Shown here piece by piece: positions 30,252-44,158 of a stretch of DNA of 64,000 nucleotides (positions are counted from its first letter, which is position 1; every line of letters begins with the position of its first letter). The position numbers and the translations under genes are program-made. This DNA comes from a candidate division KSB1 bacterium. Lineage in GTDB: Bacteria; Zhuqueibacterota; Zhuqueibacteria; Residuimicrobiales; Krinioviventaceae. The stretch is from the NCBI GenBank assembly GCA_034521575.1, contig JAXHMJ010000005.1, positions 2,108,001 to 2,172,000 of the forward strand, in the 5' to 3' direction. Under the pieces are notes generated by a model that was not told the origin of the DNA, ran no database searches, and worked only from the letters and a program-made list of their open reading frames with translations.

Positions 30252-33005
30252 ATGAAGTTACTTAAGGTATGGTTACTTTTTTTTGTTATTGTTTTCCTGC
30301 CGTTTAGTGTTTTTGCGGCCGGAAGCATCGTAGGTACCGTTGTTGACGCAGAATCCGGAACACCGCTTCCGGGCGCCAATGTTATGGTAGAAGATACAAA
30401 GTATGGGGCAGCTTCCAATCTCAATGGAGCGTTCAAAATCTCAAATATGCCGGTCGGTGAATATACACTGGTTGTGGATTATATGGGATATGAACGCAGT
30501 CAAACATCTGTGCAGGTATCCGAAGGGGAACAGGCGCAGGTGACCATCGAACTTGAAGAAAAAATTCTTTCAACCCGGCAAATTGCTATTTTAGCCGATC
30601 GGGTCAAAGAACGCAAGACTCCGGTTGCCTATTCGAACGTAAGAAAAGAAGAGATGTCTGTGCGACTTGGATCCCGTGACATTCCTCTGGTTTTGAATAC
30701 CACTCCCAGTGTGTATTCAACTCAACAGGGTGGTGGTGCCGGTGATGCACGGATTAATGTGCGCGGTTTTAATCAGCGCAATGTTGCCATCATGATCAAT
30801 GGTGTGCCGGTCAATGATATGGAAAACGGCTGGGTGTACTGGTCGAATTGGGATGGTGTGGGCGATGCCACATCTTCGATACAGATGCAGCGCGGTTTGA
30901 GCGCTGTTAATCTGGCTACCCCTTCCATAGGCGGTACGATGAACATCATTACGGATCCAACTCAGCAGCAAGCCGGTGCCATGTACAAACAGGAATTTGG
31001 CAATGACAGATTTCTGAAATCGACCGTGTTTGCCAATTCCGGATTAATTAACGGCAAGTATGCAGTCAGCGCCGGTTTGGTGCGCAAAACCGGTGATGGT
31101 GTGATCGATAAAACCTGGACCGATGCCTGGGCTTATTATCTGGGCGCTGCCTATAATGTCAATAAAAAGAACCGTATTGAACTTTACGCATTGGGTGCGC
31201 CGCAGCGGCATGGTCAGAATCTCTACAAACAGAACATCGGCGCCTACAGCCATGATTATGCCAAAGATATGGACACCTATGACGAAGCGGCTCTGGATAA
31301 ATTCAAAGAACAGGGACAGACGTTCAATCAAAACTGGTCGCCGATCGGCGATTATTTCGGCACACCTTTGCAAGCCTGGAACGGTAAAAAGACACAACGC
31401 TACAGCAGAAATTTCATAAACGAACGTGAAAATTTTTATCACAAACCCCAGGTTAATTTAAACTGGTACTCTGAACTGACGGACCAACTGAATCTTTACA
31501 CCACGGTCTATTATTCCGGCGGACAGGGTGGTGGTACCGGAACGATCGGTGATGTCTACCGCAATGATGCAAATGGCGATCTGGGTAAAGATAACCCCTT
31601 TTATTATGGTCCCTCTCCCTGGACCTGGAACTGGGATTCAACCATGGCTGTTAATAAAGCCGGCGCAGGGACGTATATGATTGATGGTGATGAAGTCTCG
31701 AAAGCGGATGGTCAGGCAGTTGGTATTTTAAGGAACAGCCGCAACAATCAATGGACCATTGGCGCGATTTCCAAAGCCTACTATCAGGTGAATGAAAATC
31801 TGACCACGGTGGTGGGTGTTGACTGGCGGACTGCAGAAATTGAACACTATCGCGAAGTCCGGGATCTGCTGGGCGCTTCATACTGGTTGAAAACAAGAGA
31901 TCAATTCAATCCCAATGAAAAAGTTGGTTTGGGCGAAAAGATTGATTATAATTTCACCAACACTGTCGATTGGCTCGGTGGTTTTGCCCAGGCCGAGTAC
32001 TCTGTTGGACAATTGACAACTTATGGAATGGCCGGTTATTCCACCATCAAATACACCTATACCAATCACTTTACCATGGATGAAGCCGGTAATGAATTAA
32101 CGGCTGAAACTGATATGATCGGCGGCTATCAGATCAAGGGAGGCGCCAATTATATTCTAACTCCTGATCTGAATGTGTTCGGTAATGTGGGTTACGTCTC
32201 CAAGGTACCCATCTTTGACGCCGTCATTGATGATCGTGACGCCACAAAAGCCGAAGATCCTGAAAATGAAAAATTCACCTCTTTTGAAATTGGTGGTCAG
32301 TATCTGGCGCTGAATGGTAAACTTCAGGTTAAAGCCAACTATTACTACACCATGTGGCAGGATCGTACTCAGAACAGAGGAATCACCCGCCAGGATGGAA
32401 CCGAAGGTTATGTGTTTATCACAGGTATGGATCAGCTGCATCAGGGTGTGGAGTTTGAAGCCGCTTATCAACCGGTTCGTATGTTCCGTCTCGATCTGGC
32501 CGGTTCCTATGGCATGTGGGAATATACGGATGATGTAACCGGAACCTATAAGGATTATGAAGGTGATGAAGAGTCTACCGTGCCATATAACTATTACGTG
32601 GCAGGTATTATGGTGGGTGATGCTCCCCAAACTCAATTGGCTGTTGCCGGATCTGTTTTTCCGATTCCCGGACTTCAAATTCAGGGTGTGTACAGATACT
32701 ATGACCGTTACTGGGCGGACTGGGATCCCTTTACCAGAGAAGATGCCGGTGAAGCGGAACCCTGGCAGGTTCCCGCTTATGGTGTTCTGGATGCCCACTT
32801 GATGTATGATCTCCCGGTGAATCTGGGCGGTGTGAAATTCCAGATATTTGCACATGTGTTCAATGCATTGGATGAACTGTACGTGCAGGATGCTGTTGAT
32901 AACAGTGCATATAATGCGTTCGACGGTGATCATGATGCGGATGACGCAGAAGTGTTTATGGGACTTCCCAGAACCTTTACTGTCGGATTTCAGATTAACT
33001 ACTAA
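30252..33005 (+). CDS. TonB-dependent outer-membrane receptor with carboxypeptidase-like regulatory domain
   Basis: 917 residues from the ATG at 30252 (GGAGG 6 bases upstream; an ATG 12 bases earlier overlaps the ribosome-binding site). A signal peptide (1-21) is followed by a carboxypeptidase-regulatory-like beta domain (about 22-108, VGTVVDAESGTPLPGANV to VTIELEE), a TonB plug (about 125-240, with VRGFNQRNVAIMINGVPVND and GGTMNI) and a 22-strand-type barrel to the C terminus. It imports an unknown substrate using TonB energy. No SusD partner follows, which argues against a glycan-utilisation locus. It has its own terminator. Confidence 0.93.
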   Translation: MKLLKVWLLFFVIVFLPFSVFAAGSIVGTVVDAESGTPLPGANVMVEDTKYGAASNLNGAFKISNMPVGEYTLVVDYMGYERSQTSVQVSEGEQAQVTIELEEKILSTRQIAILADRVKERKTPVAYSNVRKEEMSVRLGSRDIPLVLNTTPSVYSTQQGGGAGDARINVRGFNQRNVAIMINGVPVNDMENGWVYWSNWDGVGDATSSIQMQRGLSAVNLATPSIGGTMNIITDPTQQQAGAMYKQEFGNDRFLKSTVFANSGLINGKYAVSAGLVRKTGDGVIDKTWTDAWAYYLGAAYNVNKKNRIELYALGAPQRHGQNLYKQNIGAYSHDYAKDMDTYDEAALDKFKEQGQTFNQNWSPIGDYFGTPLQAWNGKKTQRYSRNFINERENFYHKPQVNLNWYSELTDQLNLYTTVYYSGGQGGGTGTIGDVYRNDANGDLGKDNPFYYGPSPWTWNWDSTMAVNKAGAGTYMIDGDEVSKADGQAVGILRNSRNNQWTIGAISKAYYQVNENLTTVVGVDWRTAEIEHYREVRDLLGASYWLKTRDQFNPNEKVGLGEKIDYNFTNTVDWLGGFAQAEYSVGQLTTYGMAGYSTIKYTYTNHFTMDEAGNELTAETDMIGGYQIKGGANYILTPDLNVFGNVGYVSKVPIFDAVIDDRDATKAEDPENEKFTSFEIGGQYLALNGKLQVKANYYYTMWQDRTQNRGITRQDGTEGYVFITGMDQLHQGVEFEAAYQPVRMFRLDLAGSYGMWEYTDDVTGTYKDYEGDEESTVPYNYYVAGIMVGDAPQTQLAVAGSVFPIPGLQIQGVYRYYDRYWADWDPFTREDAGEAEPWQVPAYGVLDAHLMYDLPVNLGGVKFQIFAHVFNALDELYVQDAVDNSAYNAFDGDHDADDAEVFMGLPRTFTVGFQINY

Positions 33006-33013
33006 TTTTTTTC

Positions 33014-33041
33014 AAGGCGGCTCTTGACGAGCCGCCTTTTT
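33014..33041 (+). terminator. Rho-independent terminator of the TonB receptor gene
   Basis: A 10-bp stem AAGGCGGCTC / GAGCCGCCTT with a 5-base loop, followed by a T run. It starts 9 bases after the receptor stop. Confidence 0.9.
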
Positions 33042-33045
33042 ATTT

Positions 33046-33668
33046 ATGAAATCATTAATTTTAGTGTTTTTGCTGGCGTACTCATCTCATCTGTTTTCTT
33101 CTGTTACTCTACTTTATTTCAATGATGCTCACGACATTCAGCCGGTTGTCGATGCTTTTGGCGAACGCGGTGGATTGGCGCGCCTGAAAACATGTATCGA
33201 TTCTGTAAAGTCTGAATACCCCAATGCATGGGTTCTGTTCGGCGGCGATTGCGCAGGGGGTACTTTATTCGGAGCCCTCTATCAGGGAAAGCCGATCGTT
33301 CGCGCGATGAATGAAAAACCGGTTTTCAATAAAATCTGATTCAATAATTGCTGTGCTTTCAACGGATTTGCCCCATGCTCATACGGTTGCCAATGAAACG
33401 GTGCTGGCAAATTTCATTACCGATTCGTTCGGGCATTATTTTAATTCGGATTTTGCCTTTATGCATTCGGGTGGAATTCGCGCCGCTTTATCCAAAGGTT
33501 CTGTTTCATTTAATGATATTCTTGCTGTGCTGCCGTTCGGGAATTCGGTTGTTCACGTTTCCATGAGAGGAAAAATATCACAGATATGATTAAACAGGGA
33601 CTATCGGATATAGAAACATCGAATAGCCGGGTGTTACAGATATCCAGAGGACTATTACATCAAAATTA
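33046..33668 (+). pseudogene. Degraded 5'-nucleotidase (UshA-like)
   Basis: Three readable pieces. The first (33046-33339) has a signal peptide and the metallophosphatase opening LLYFNDAHDIQPV, GGLARLK and VLFGGDCAGG. The second (33311-33589) has the C-terminal 5'-nucleotidase domain (NFITDSF, MHSGGIRAAL, DILAVLPFGN). A third frame continues ITDMIKQGL to RVLQISRG and stops at 33668. Some 300 residues between the N-terminal and C-terminal domains are missing, as is the end, compared with normal enzymes of about 500 residues. Unlike other broken genes here, this cannot be cured by single-base corrections. Confidence 0.8.
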
Positions 33669-34124
33669 AAGGATTTCCTTCAATAAAGCGGCAATTTGTT
33701 CGAGGAATGTTTGATCTGTTTCATCGAATGCCGCCAATTTATCACTATCCACATCCAACACCGCTTTGATCTCACCTGATGCGGTGTAAAGCGGCACCAC
33801 AATTTCGGATTTGGACCGTGAATCGCAGGCAATATGACCCGGAAATTGTTCAACATCCCGCACAAGGACTGTTCCTTTTTGTTTCACGCTTTCCGCGCAT
33901 ACTCCTTTGTCGATTGATAATATAACACAGGCGGGCGGTCCCTGAAACGGTCCCAACAGCAGATGATCACCCCTGTAATAATAAATACCTACCCAAAAAT
34001 AATCTGATAAAAATTCTTTTAGAATCGCGCATGTGTTAGCCAGCGTTGCTGTTTCATCCTGATGCCGTAAAACCTGCGCCCGGATGCGTTTAATCGCCCA
34101 CTTGTAAGCCTCGGTTTTATTCAT
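33666..34124 (-). CDS. msrC: Free methionine-(R)-sulfoxide reductase (GAF domain)
   Basis: About 152 residues from the ATG at 34124, which has GGGAG upstream. The single GAF domain carries the three conserved Cys of the fRMsr family: ACVILSIDKGVCAESV and GHIACDSRSKSEIVVPL. These reduce free methionine-(R)-sulfoxide with thioredoxin, in the cytoplasm. It starts 11 bases after the upstream gene's stop and forms a group with the unknown protein and the DNA glycosylase, together hinting at oxidative-damage repair. Confidence 0.9.
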   Translation of the reverse strand: MNKTEAYKWAIKRIRAQVLRHQDETATLANTCAILKEFLSDYFWVGIYYYRGDHLLLGPFQGPPACVILSIDKGVCAESVKQKGTVLVRDVEQFPGHIACDSRSKSEIVVPLYTASGEIKAVLDVDSDKLAAFDETDQTFLEQIAALLKEIL

Positions 34125-34135
34125 AATGCTCCCGT

Positions 34136-34672
34136 TCAATTCAAATGTATCAGTTTTTCGATGGAATCCGCGGTTACCACCCGATAAGCTGGTTTGTTCA
34201 TCTTTCGATATGCCTCGCTATGATGGCGAGGCGGATAATTGTCCTTACGTGCCTGTCTAAAGTATTGCCTGAGTGAACCGGAATGAAAGAGTCTGCGGTT
34301 TCGGCAGATTTGAAGCGTGCCGTCTAATACGGCTTCAAACTGTTCTGCAGAGCCTTTGATTGTGTGGGCAGACCTGTACAAAGCCGCCCAGAGTTTATCA
34401 ATATCAATACCGGCCAGTTTTGCCGGAAACAAATTAACACGCACAATTGTTTTATCAATCGATACCGGTTCTATTAAAAATTCATTTTGGGTTTTAGGCA
34501 GAGCCGCCCATTCCTTTTTTAAAACACTCTCCGCATGGCCGGGTTCATCCAGTAGATGTGAAGGTCCAAATACACCCTGGTATAATAGTTTATAAAGGTC
34601 AGGCGGCATGACACAGGAATGCATGCGCATGTGGATATCTATTATATCGAACAAACGTCGCTGATCAACCAT
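34136..34672 (-). CDS. Conserved-looking protein of unknown function
   Basis: A 178-residue soluble protein with no signal peptide or membrane segment. It contains the segments YQGVFGPSHLL and VSIDKTIVRVNLFPAKLAG, which suggest a compact enzyme-like or binding domain, but I do not recognise the family. The C-terminal 40 residues are basic (YFRQARKDNYPPRHHSEAY). The start overlaps the end of the DNA glycosylase gene by 8 bases and msrC follows, so it is co-transcribed with them. Confidence 0.65.
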   Translation of the reverse strand: MVDQRRLFDIIDIHMRMHSCVMPPDLYKLLYQGVFGPSHLLDEPGHAESVLKKEWAALPKTQNEFLIEPVSIDKTIVRVNLFPAKLAGIDIDKLWAALYRSAHTIKGSAEQFEAVLDGTLQICRNRRLFHSGSLRQYFRQARKDNYPPRHHSEAYRKMNKPAYRVVTADSIEKLIHLN

Positions 34673-35560
34673 TCGTTGCGCTCCAACCGTTATTAATGAT
34701 CATTTCCATCCAGTAGGCGAGATAACGCCAGGACCCGAATGGGGCATAATAGTCCTGAACTTCGGCAGCGGTCGGTTTGTATCCAAAATGCACTTTTTGC
34801 ATATATGATAACACAAAACTGTCTACCGCAATGTCCTGAAACGATCCGTACAAGGCCAATAAATAATTTGCTGTGACAGGTCCGATTCCGCTGAAACTGG
34901 TAAAGTAAGAACGCAGTTCATCACTGCTTAATAATCCCTTTTCTGCCTGTTTTGCCTGAACTTGTCCATTGACAAAACGCTGACAGCAGTCCATTATATA
35001 TCTGCTTCTGTATCCCACCCGACCGGTTTCTCTGAGAAAGGATTCTCCCTTTTCAAGCAGGGTTCGGGGTGATGGAAAAGCATGAAATGAATTCTCGACA
35101 ACAGGACCGGCCGATGCGATGTTATTGATCATTTTGACCGCTTGCGTCCATTGTACATTCGTGCCGCATAGACTTTTAATAATGTCCTCATACAGCGATT
35201 CAGACCGCAGCAGATGCCCTAACCCCAGTTTTCTAACAGGTTTCAATACGTTATGTGACTCACATTGTGAATAAAATGCGGAAAAGTCCAGTTTGAGGTT
35301 GAATATGTATTCAAACTTTCCACGAATACAGTTTTTCTCATCTGTGGAGAGATTTCTATTAACTGAAAATTTCAGGACTGTCGTAGATACCTCCCTGCTG
35401 ATTTGACGGATATCAATTTTAACAGGTGAATCCAGAAAAGTGACCCAGGAAAATAGTTTTAAAGAGTCATCCCAATAATGCAGATCAGCTGATACCAGCC
35501 ATGCGATTTGAGAGTGTTTTCCAGGTCAAATGGTTTTAGAATACGGTGTTCAAAGGTCAT
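34665..35560 (-). CDS. HhH-GPD DNA glycosylase (OGG/AlkA-like), frameshifted near start
   Basis: The C-terminal part holds the helix-hairpin-helix FSGIGPVTANYLLALYG and the catalytic Asp (IAVDSFVL). The open frame continues upstream past 35246 through LHYWDDSLKLFSW. The natural start is in another frame: ATG 35560, reading RILKPFDLENTLKSHGWYQL, the opening of OGG-type N-terminal domains. The switch is near 35483-35495. Joined length is about 298 residues. It would excise oxidised or alkylated bases in base-excision repair. It diverges from osmC across a 67-base promoter gap. Confidence 0.8.
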
Positions 35561-35627
35561 CAGAGTGTTTGAATCTTTTTCGGTGGTCGTGCATCTAAAT
35601 TATGACATTAAATATAAGGAGAACAGA

Positions 35628-35999
35628 ATGAATCTCAAAGTAAAATTTCCGGGCGGTCTCAAAGTTGATGCAGACTATGGCCCGTTTACTATAGAAACCG
35701 ACCAAAAAGGCAGTGCGCCGCCTCCGTTTGCTCTGTTTTTGGCATCAATTGGGACTTGTGCCGGTATTTATGTGTTAAATTTCTGTAAAAGCCGAAAATT
35801 ATCCATTGAAGGACTTGAAATCGATCAAAGTATGCAAACAGACCCTGTTACTCGTCTGATTAAAACTGTAACACTGGATATTAAACTTCCCAAAGAATTT
35901 CCGGAAAAATATAAATCTGCAATCATACGTTCTGCTGAACAATGTGCGGTTAAAAAACATCTTGTAACTCCTCCGCAATTCAACATTGTAACCTCTTGA
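35628..35999 (+). CDS. OsmC-family peroxidase-like protein
   Basis: 123 residues from the ATG at 35628 (AAGGAG 8 bases upstream). The two conserved Cys are at LASIGTCAG (near 45) and SAEQCAVKKHL (near 105), the redox pair of OsmC/Ohr/YhfA proteins that reduce organic peroxides. The shorter YhfA-like length makes the substrate uncertain. It diverges from the DNA glycosylase and ends at a strong terminator. Confidence 0.85.
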   Translation: MNLKVKFPGGLKVDADYGPFTIETDQKGSAPPPFALFLASIGTCAGIYVLNFCKSRKLSIEGLEIDQSMQTDPVTRLIKTVTLDIKLPKEFPEKYKSAIIRSAEQCAVKKHLVTPPQFNIVTS

Positions 36000-36002
36000 T
36001 TA

Positions 36003-36058
36003 AAAAACAGATGATGCACGGCATCCATTGATCGGCAACATTGGCATCATCTGTTTTT
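36003..36058 (+). terminator. Rho-independent terminator after osmC
   Basis: A 14-bp perfect stem AAAACAGATGATGC / GCATCATCTGTTTT with a 27-base loop, followed by a T run. The A run on the other side makes it potentially bidirectional. Confidence 0.75.
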
Positions 36059-36138
36059 CTTCTTTGACTTGTCTTTTCGGTTGACAATATCTTCTGTTTT
36101 GCTTATTTTTAGAAAAAATAATATGTTTCGAGATATTG

Positions 36139-37318
36139 ATGACGGAAAAACATCCCCTTATTGTACAAAAATACGGCGGCAGTTCACTGGCAACCTCTGA
36201 TCATGTCATGCGCGTGGCCCGGCATATTGTGGAACGCAAGAAAGCCGGATGTGATCTGGTTGTGGTTGCGTCTGCAATGGGAAAAACCACGGATAACCTG
36301 ATCAAGCTGGCGCATGAGATGAACCCAAACCCGGATTTGCGCGAGATGGATATGTTGCTTTCCGTGGGTGAACAAATTTCAATATCCGCATTGTCTTTGG
36401 CGGTACAGTATTTGGGTTACAAGGCCAAAAGTTTTACAGGTTCCCAGATCGGTATTTATACAGATGCCCGTCACAGCCGGGGGAGAATTCAAAGTATCAA
36501 TCCAGAAAAAATTAAAACGGCGCTGTCTGATGATTATATTGTAATTGTCGCCGGCTTTCAGGGGTGTACACAAGAAGGTGAAATCACCACACTGGGACGA
36601 GGCGGTTCGGATACCACAGCCGTTGCCCTCGCTGCAGTGCTTGATGCTGAATATTGCGAAATCATGTCCGATATTGATGGGATCTACAATGCAGACCCCA
36701 AAAAGGTAATGGCCGCCAGGCGGATGGACCGGATCGATTATGATCAGGCGCTGGAGATGGCCTCAGCTGGTGCCAAAATGCTGCATAAACATTCCGTTGA
36801 GTTTGCCAAAGAACATGGAATCAAGTTATCGCTGGGTTCTTCCCGATCCGGCAGGATCGGAACCATCGTCAGTGATACTGGACTGGCCCAGGGCAGTATT
36901 ACAGGTGTGGTATCGGACGACGATATTGCCTTGATCCGTTTTGCCCTGAACCGCAATGATGCTCTCGAACTGCCCGCCTTTTTTTCAAAGGAACGGATTT
37001 TATTGAAACTGTGGCAGTCTGTTCAGGGACTCGGAATGATCGGCGTCAGTCGGGGAGACACCAATTTGGTGGTTCGCGCGATTCAGGAAAAAACCACGAA
37101 TGTCGGTGTTGAAGAAAACTGGGCGCTCTTATCCCTTGTCGGAATCCGGAATTGGCGCCGGATCCCCAAACGCGGAACAGTTTTTTAATGTGCTACAGGA
37201 GCTGAATATTGATTATTGTGCTGTCGTTTCTTCTGAATTGTCACTCAAAGTGCTGTGTCCGCTGGACCGTATCAAAGTAGCTGTTCAAAAAATACATTAT
37301 TCACTTTGTCAATCATGA
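36139..37318 (+). CDS. lysC: Aspartate kinase, frameshifted near the ACT domain
   Basis: Frames 36136-37188 and 37100-37318 join into about 392 residues, normal for a monofunctional aspartokinase. The kinase domain has VQKYGGSSLA, LSVGEQIS, and GRGGSDTTAVALAA; the ACT domains follow from about residue 265. The frame is lost near 37140-37155 (LLSLVGIGIGAGSPNAEQFF expected). It phosphorylates aspartate at the head of the Lys/Thr/Met pathway, normally under feedback control through the ACT domains. The phosphohexomutase follows after 7 bases. Confidence 0.92.
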
Positions 37319-37325
37319 GGTTGTC

Positions 37326-38687
37326 TTGAAAAATTTAATGATATCTGTGTCCGGTGTCCGTGGTATTGTGGGTGAAGGTTTGACACCGGAGGTGGCGTTG
37401 CGATTTTCCCAGGCCTATGCAAGTGAGTTTGGCCCGGGAAAAATAGTGGTGGCTCGCGATTCCCGGGTAACCGGCCCTATGCTCATGCATGCAGTCTGGT
37501 CAGGATTAATGGCTGTGGGATGTGATGTGGTAGATATTGGACTTGCCACAACCCCGACCGCCGAGCTGGTCGTGGAGCGGCCGGATATGGCCGGCGGTTT
37601 AATCCTGACGGCCAGTCATAATCCCCGCCAATGGAATGCGCTCAAAATGCTTGGATCAGACGGGATGTTTATATCCGCTGAAAAAGGCGAAAAAATTGTC
37701 CAGCGTATTCAGGATAACTCGTATGATTTTGCGGACTGGGATAAAATGGGTCATTTGATTCCGTTTAACACTGCCGCACAAGACCATATCAGTTCTATTC
37801 TCGACCTGTCGCTGGTTGACACGAAAAAAATAAAAGAAAAAAAATTTAAACTGGTGGTGGACTGCTGCAATGGAGCGGGCGGAGTCATATTGCCTGAATT
37901 TCTGCACACCCTGGGATGCGATGTTGTTTTTTTAAACCGGGAGCCAAACGGCTGGTTTCCGCGTGAGCCTGAACCGGTTCCTGCGAATCTTGGAGATCTT
38001 TGCCAGGCTGTGAAGAAACACCAGGCTGATCTGGGATGTGCTGTGGATCCCGATGTGGACCGGCTTGCTTTGGTCTCCGAAGAGGGGGTGCCGTTGGGTG
38101 AAGAGTATACCCTGGCTCTGGTCTCGGCATTTGTTATGAGCCGCCAAAAAGGCGATGTGGTCGTAAATGCATCCACCACCCGGGCTATTGATGATGTGGT
38201 CAAAGAATACGGCGGACGCGTGCACCGCACACCGGTAGGGGAATATCACGTGGCCACTAAAGCCAAACAAATCGGCGCTGTTCTTGCCGGTGAAGGTAAC
38301 GGGGGTGTCATGCTGCCCGAACTGCATCTCGGACGCGATGCTCTGGTGGGTATTGCTCTCATACTGCAGTATCTGGCTGATCAAAACAAGCCGGTATCTG
38401 AATTAAGCCAGGCCATCCCTCAATATGCCATGGTTAAAGACAAGTTAACCCTGGACTTTGAAGTCGATGCTAAAGCTATTGTCAGCTTGTTTGATAAAGC
38501 GCATAGCAAAGACGAGAAAACAACCATAGACGGAGTCAAACTGTTATTCCGCGATTCCTGGGTTCATGTGCGGGCGTCCAATACCGAGCCGATTATTCGG
38601 GTGATTGCCGAAGCGCCATCCGAAGACCAGGCGCGCGATATTGTTAATGATATGAAAAAAGAGATGCAAATGTTATCCAAACAATGA
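37326..38687 (+). CDS. Phosphoglucosamine mutase / phosphomannomutase family
   Basis: A 453-residue alpha-D-phosphohexomutase starting at TTG. All four active-site motifs are present: the phosphoserine loop LTASHNP (near 100), the metal loop DPDVDR (near 240), the sugar-binding GEGNGG (near 325) and the phosphate loop RASNTEPIIR (near 420). It interconverts hexose 6- and 1-phosphates for cell-wall or polysaccharide precursors. GlmM and ManB cannot be separated by eye. It probably shares a transcript with lysC and deoC. Confidence 0.9.
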   Translation: MKNLMISVSGVRGIVGEGLTPEVALRFSQAYASEFGPGKIVVARDSRVTGPMLMHAVWSGLMAVGCDVVDIGLATTPTAELVVERPDMAGGLILTASHNPRQWNALKMLGSDGMFISAEKGEKIVQRIQDNSYDFADWDKMGHLIPFNTAAQDHISSILDLSLVDTKKIKEKKFKLVVDCCNGAGGVILPEFLHTLGCDVVFLNREPNGWFPREPEPVPANLGDLCQAVKKHQADLGCAVDPDVDRLALVSEEGVPLGEEYTLALVSAFVMSRQKGDVVVNASTTRAIDDVVKEYGGRVHRTPVGEYHVATKAKQIGAVLAGEGNGGVMLPELHLGRDALVGIALILQYLADQNKPVSELSQAIPQYAMVKDKLTLDFEVDAKAIVSLFDKAHSKDEKTTIDGVKLLFRDSWVHVRASNTEPIIRVIAEAPSEDQARDIVNDMKKEMQMLSKQ

Positions 38688-38722
38688 TGCCATAATACAA
38701 TCGACAGAGTCAAGAGGCCAAA

Positions 38723-39465
38723 ATGGAACCGTTTAAAAGAGCCATAGACACAGCGTGGCACGAATATAAAACATCGGAACAATTGTTTGTTGAATTTGAT
38801 GATCAGGTGACCTCAGAACAGCTGGCACCTATGATTGATCATACCCTGTTAAAGCCGTACTCGGTCAGATCAGAGATTGAAAAACTGTGCCGGGAAGCGG
38901 CAGAGTATAAATTCGCGTCTGTATGTGTTAATCCTTACTGGGTTTCTTTTTGCGCCTCAAAACTGACAGGCTCGGGCCTTCCGGTCTGTTCGGTCGTTGG
39001 GTTCCCGCTGGGAGCAAATACAACCGAGACCAAAAGCCGCGAAGCCCAGCAGGCTGTTCTGGATGGCGCAGAAGAAATCGATACGGTTATGAATATTGGC
39101 GCTTTCAAGGAGGGGCTGTATAGTGTGGTTCATGATGATATAGCCCAGGTTGTTGACGCTTCAGAACCTGCGCATGTCAAGGTCATTATAGAAACATGTT
39201 TTCTTTCGGATTATGAAAAGGTAGCGGCGTGTGTGCTGGCCCAGACAGCCGGGGCGCATTTTGTCAAAACGTCCACCGGTTTCGGTGAAAAAGGCGCGGT
39301 CGCTCATGATGTGGCGTTGATGCGCCGGGTGGTGGGGCATCAACTGGGCGTTAAAGCTGCAGGCGGTATCCGCTCCTATCAGGATGCCGTGGACATGATA
39401 CAGGCCGGCGCCAACCGACTCGGCGCCAGCGCCGGTATTGAGATTGTTTCCGGCGCTGTTTCGCG

Positions 39466-39469
<4 letters not shown>
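38723..39469 (+). CDS. deoC: Deoxyribose-phosphate aldolase
   Basis: A 248-residue TIM-barrel enzyme. It has MIDHTLLKP, the KVIIETCFL strand, the Schiff-base Lys in FVKTSTGFG, and a C-terminal KAAGGIRSYQDA phosphate site. It splits deoxyribose 5-phosphate to glyceraldehyde 3-phosphate and acetaldehyde in deoxynucleoside salvage. Its stop overlaps the stop of the converging gyrA by 4 bases, leaving no room for an intergenic terminator. Confidence 0.95.
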
Positions 39470-43858
<4,389 letters not shown>

Positions 43859-43870
43859 GTTTTACTCAAG

Positions 43871-44158
43871 TTAGTGAAAGCGAATATCCTTGATTATTCC
43901 ATTGCCGTATTTCTCATTGATGCGTTTTAAAATCGTGTGTTTCTGAAACAGCAATTCTGTTCTCCAGGTTGTACTCTTGACCCGTACGTATAAAATCGAG
44001 TTATCAATCCGTTCTGCCTGGGTCACATTGGACACGGACTGACCGACAATGTCCGGCCAGTCCTGTATGATGCGATGCTGTTTGATCTTGCTGTCCATGC
44101 CCATGTCTTTGAACATGCTTTCCAGCGTCTCGCCAATGTGTTTCGGCCCTTTTTTCAT
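43871..44158 (-). CDS. dciA: DciA/DUF721 helicase-loader-type protein
   Basis: A 95-residue DUF721 protein (IGETLESMFKDMGMDSKI, IQDWPDIVGQSVSNVT, and VKSTTWRTELLFQKHTIL). DciA is the ancestral helicase operator that helps load DnaB at the origin in bacteria without DnaC/DnaI. Its start overlaps the recF stop (ATGA) and gyrB follows after 12 bases, the common dnaN-recF-dciA-gyrB order. Confidence 0.88.
   Translation of the reverse strand: MKKGPKHIGETLESMFKDMGMDSKIKQHRIIQDWPDIVGQSVSNVTQAERIDNSILYVRVKSTTWRTELLFQKHTILKRINEKYGNGIIKDIRFH

Noticed and set aside
32157-32933. 258-codon open frame on the minus strand inside the TonB receptor gene
   Set aside because: Antisense shadow: no family motif, no ribosome-binding site, and the plus-strand receptor is clear.
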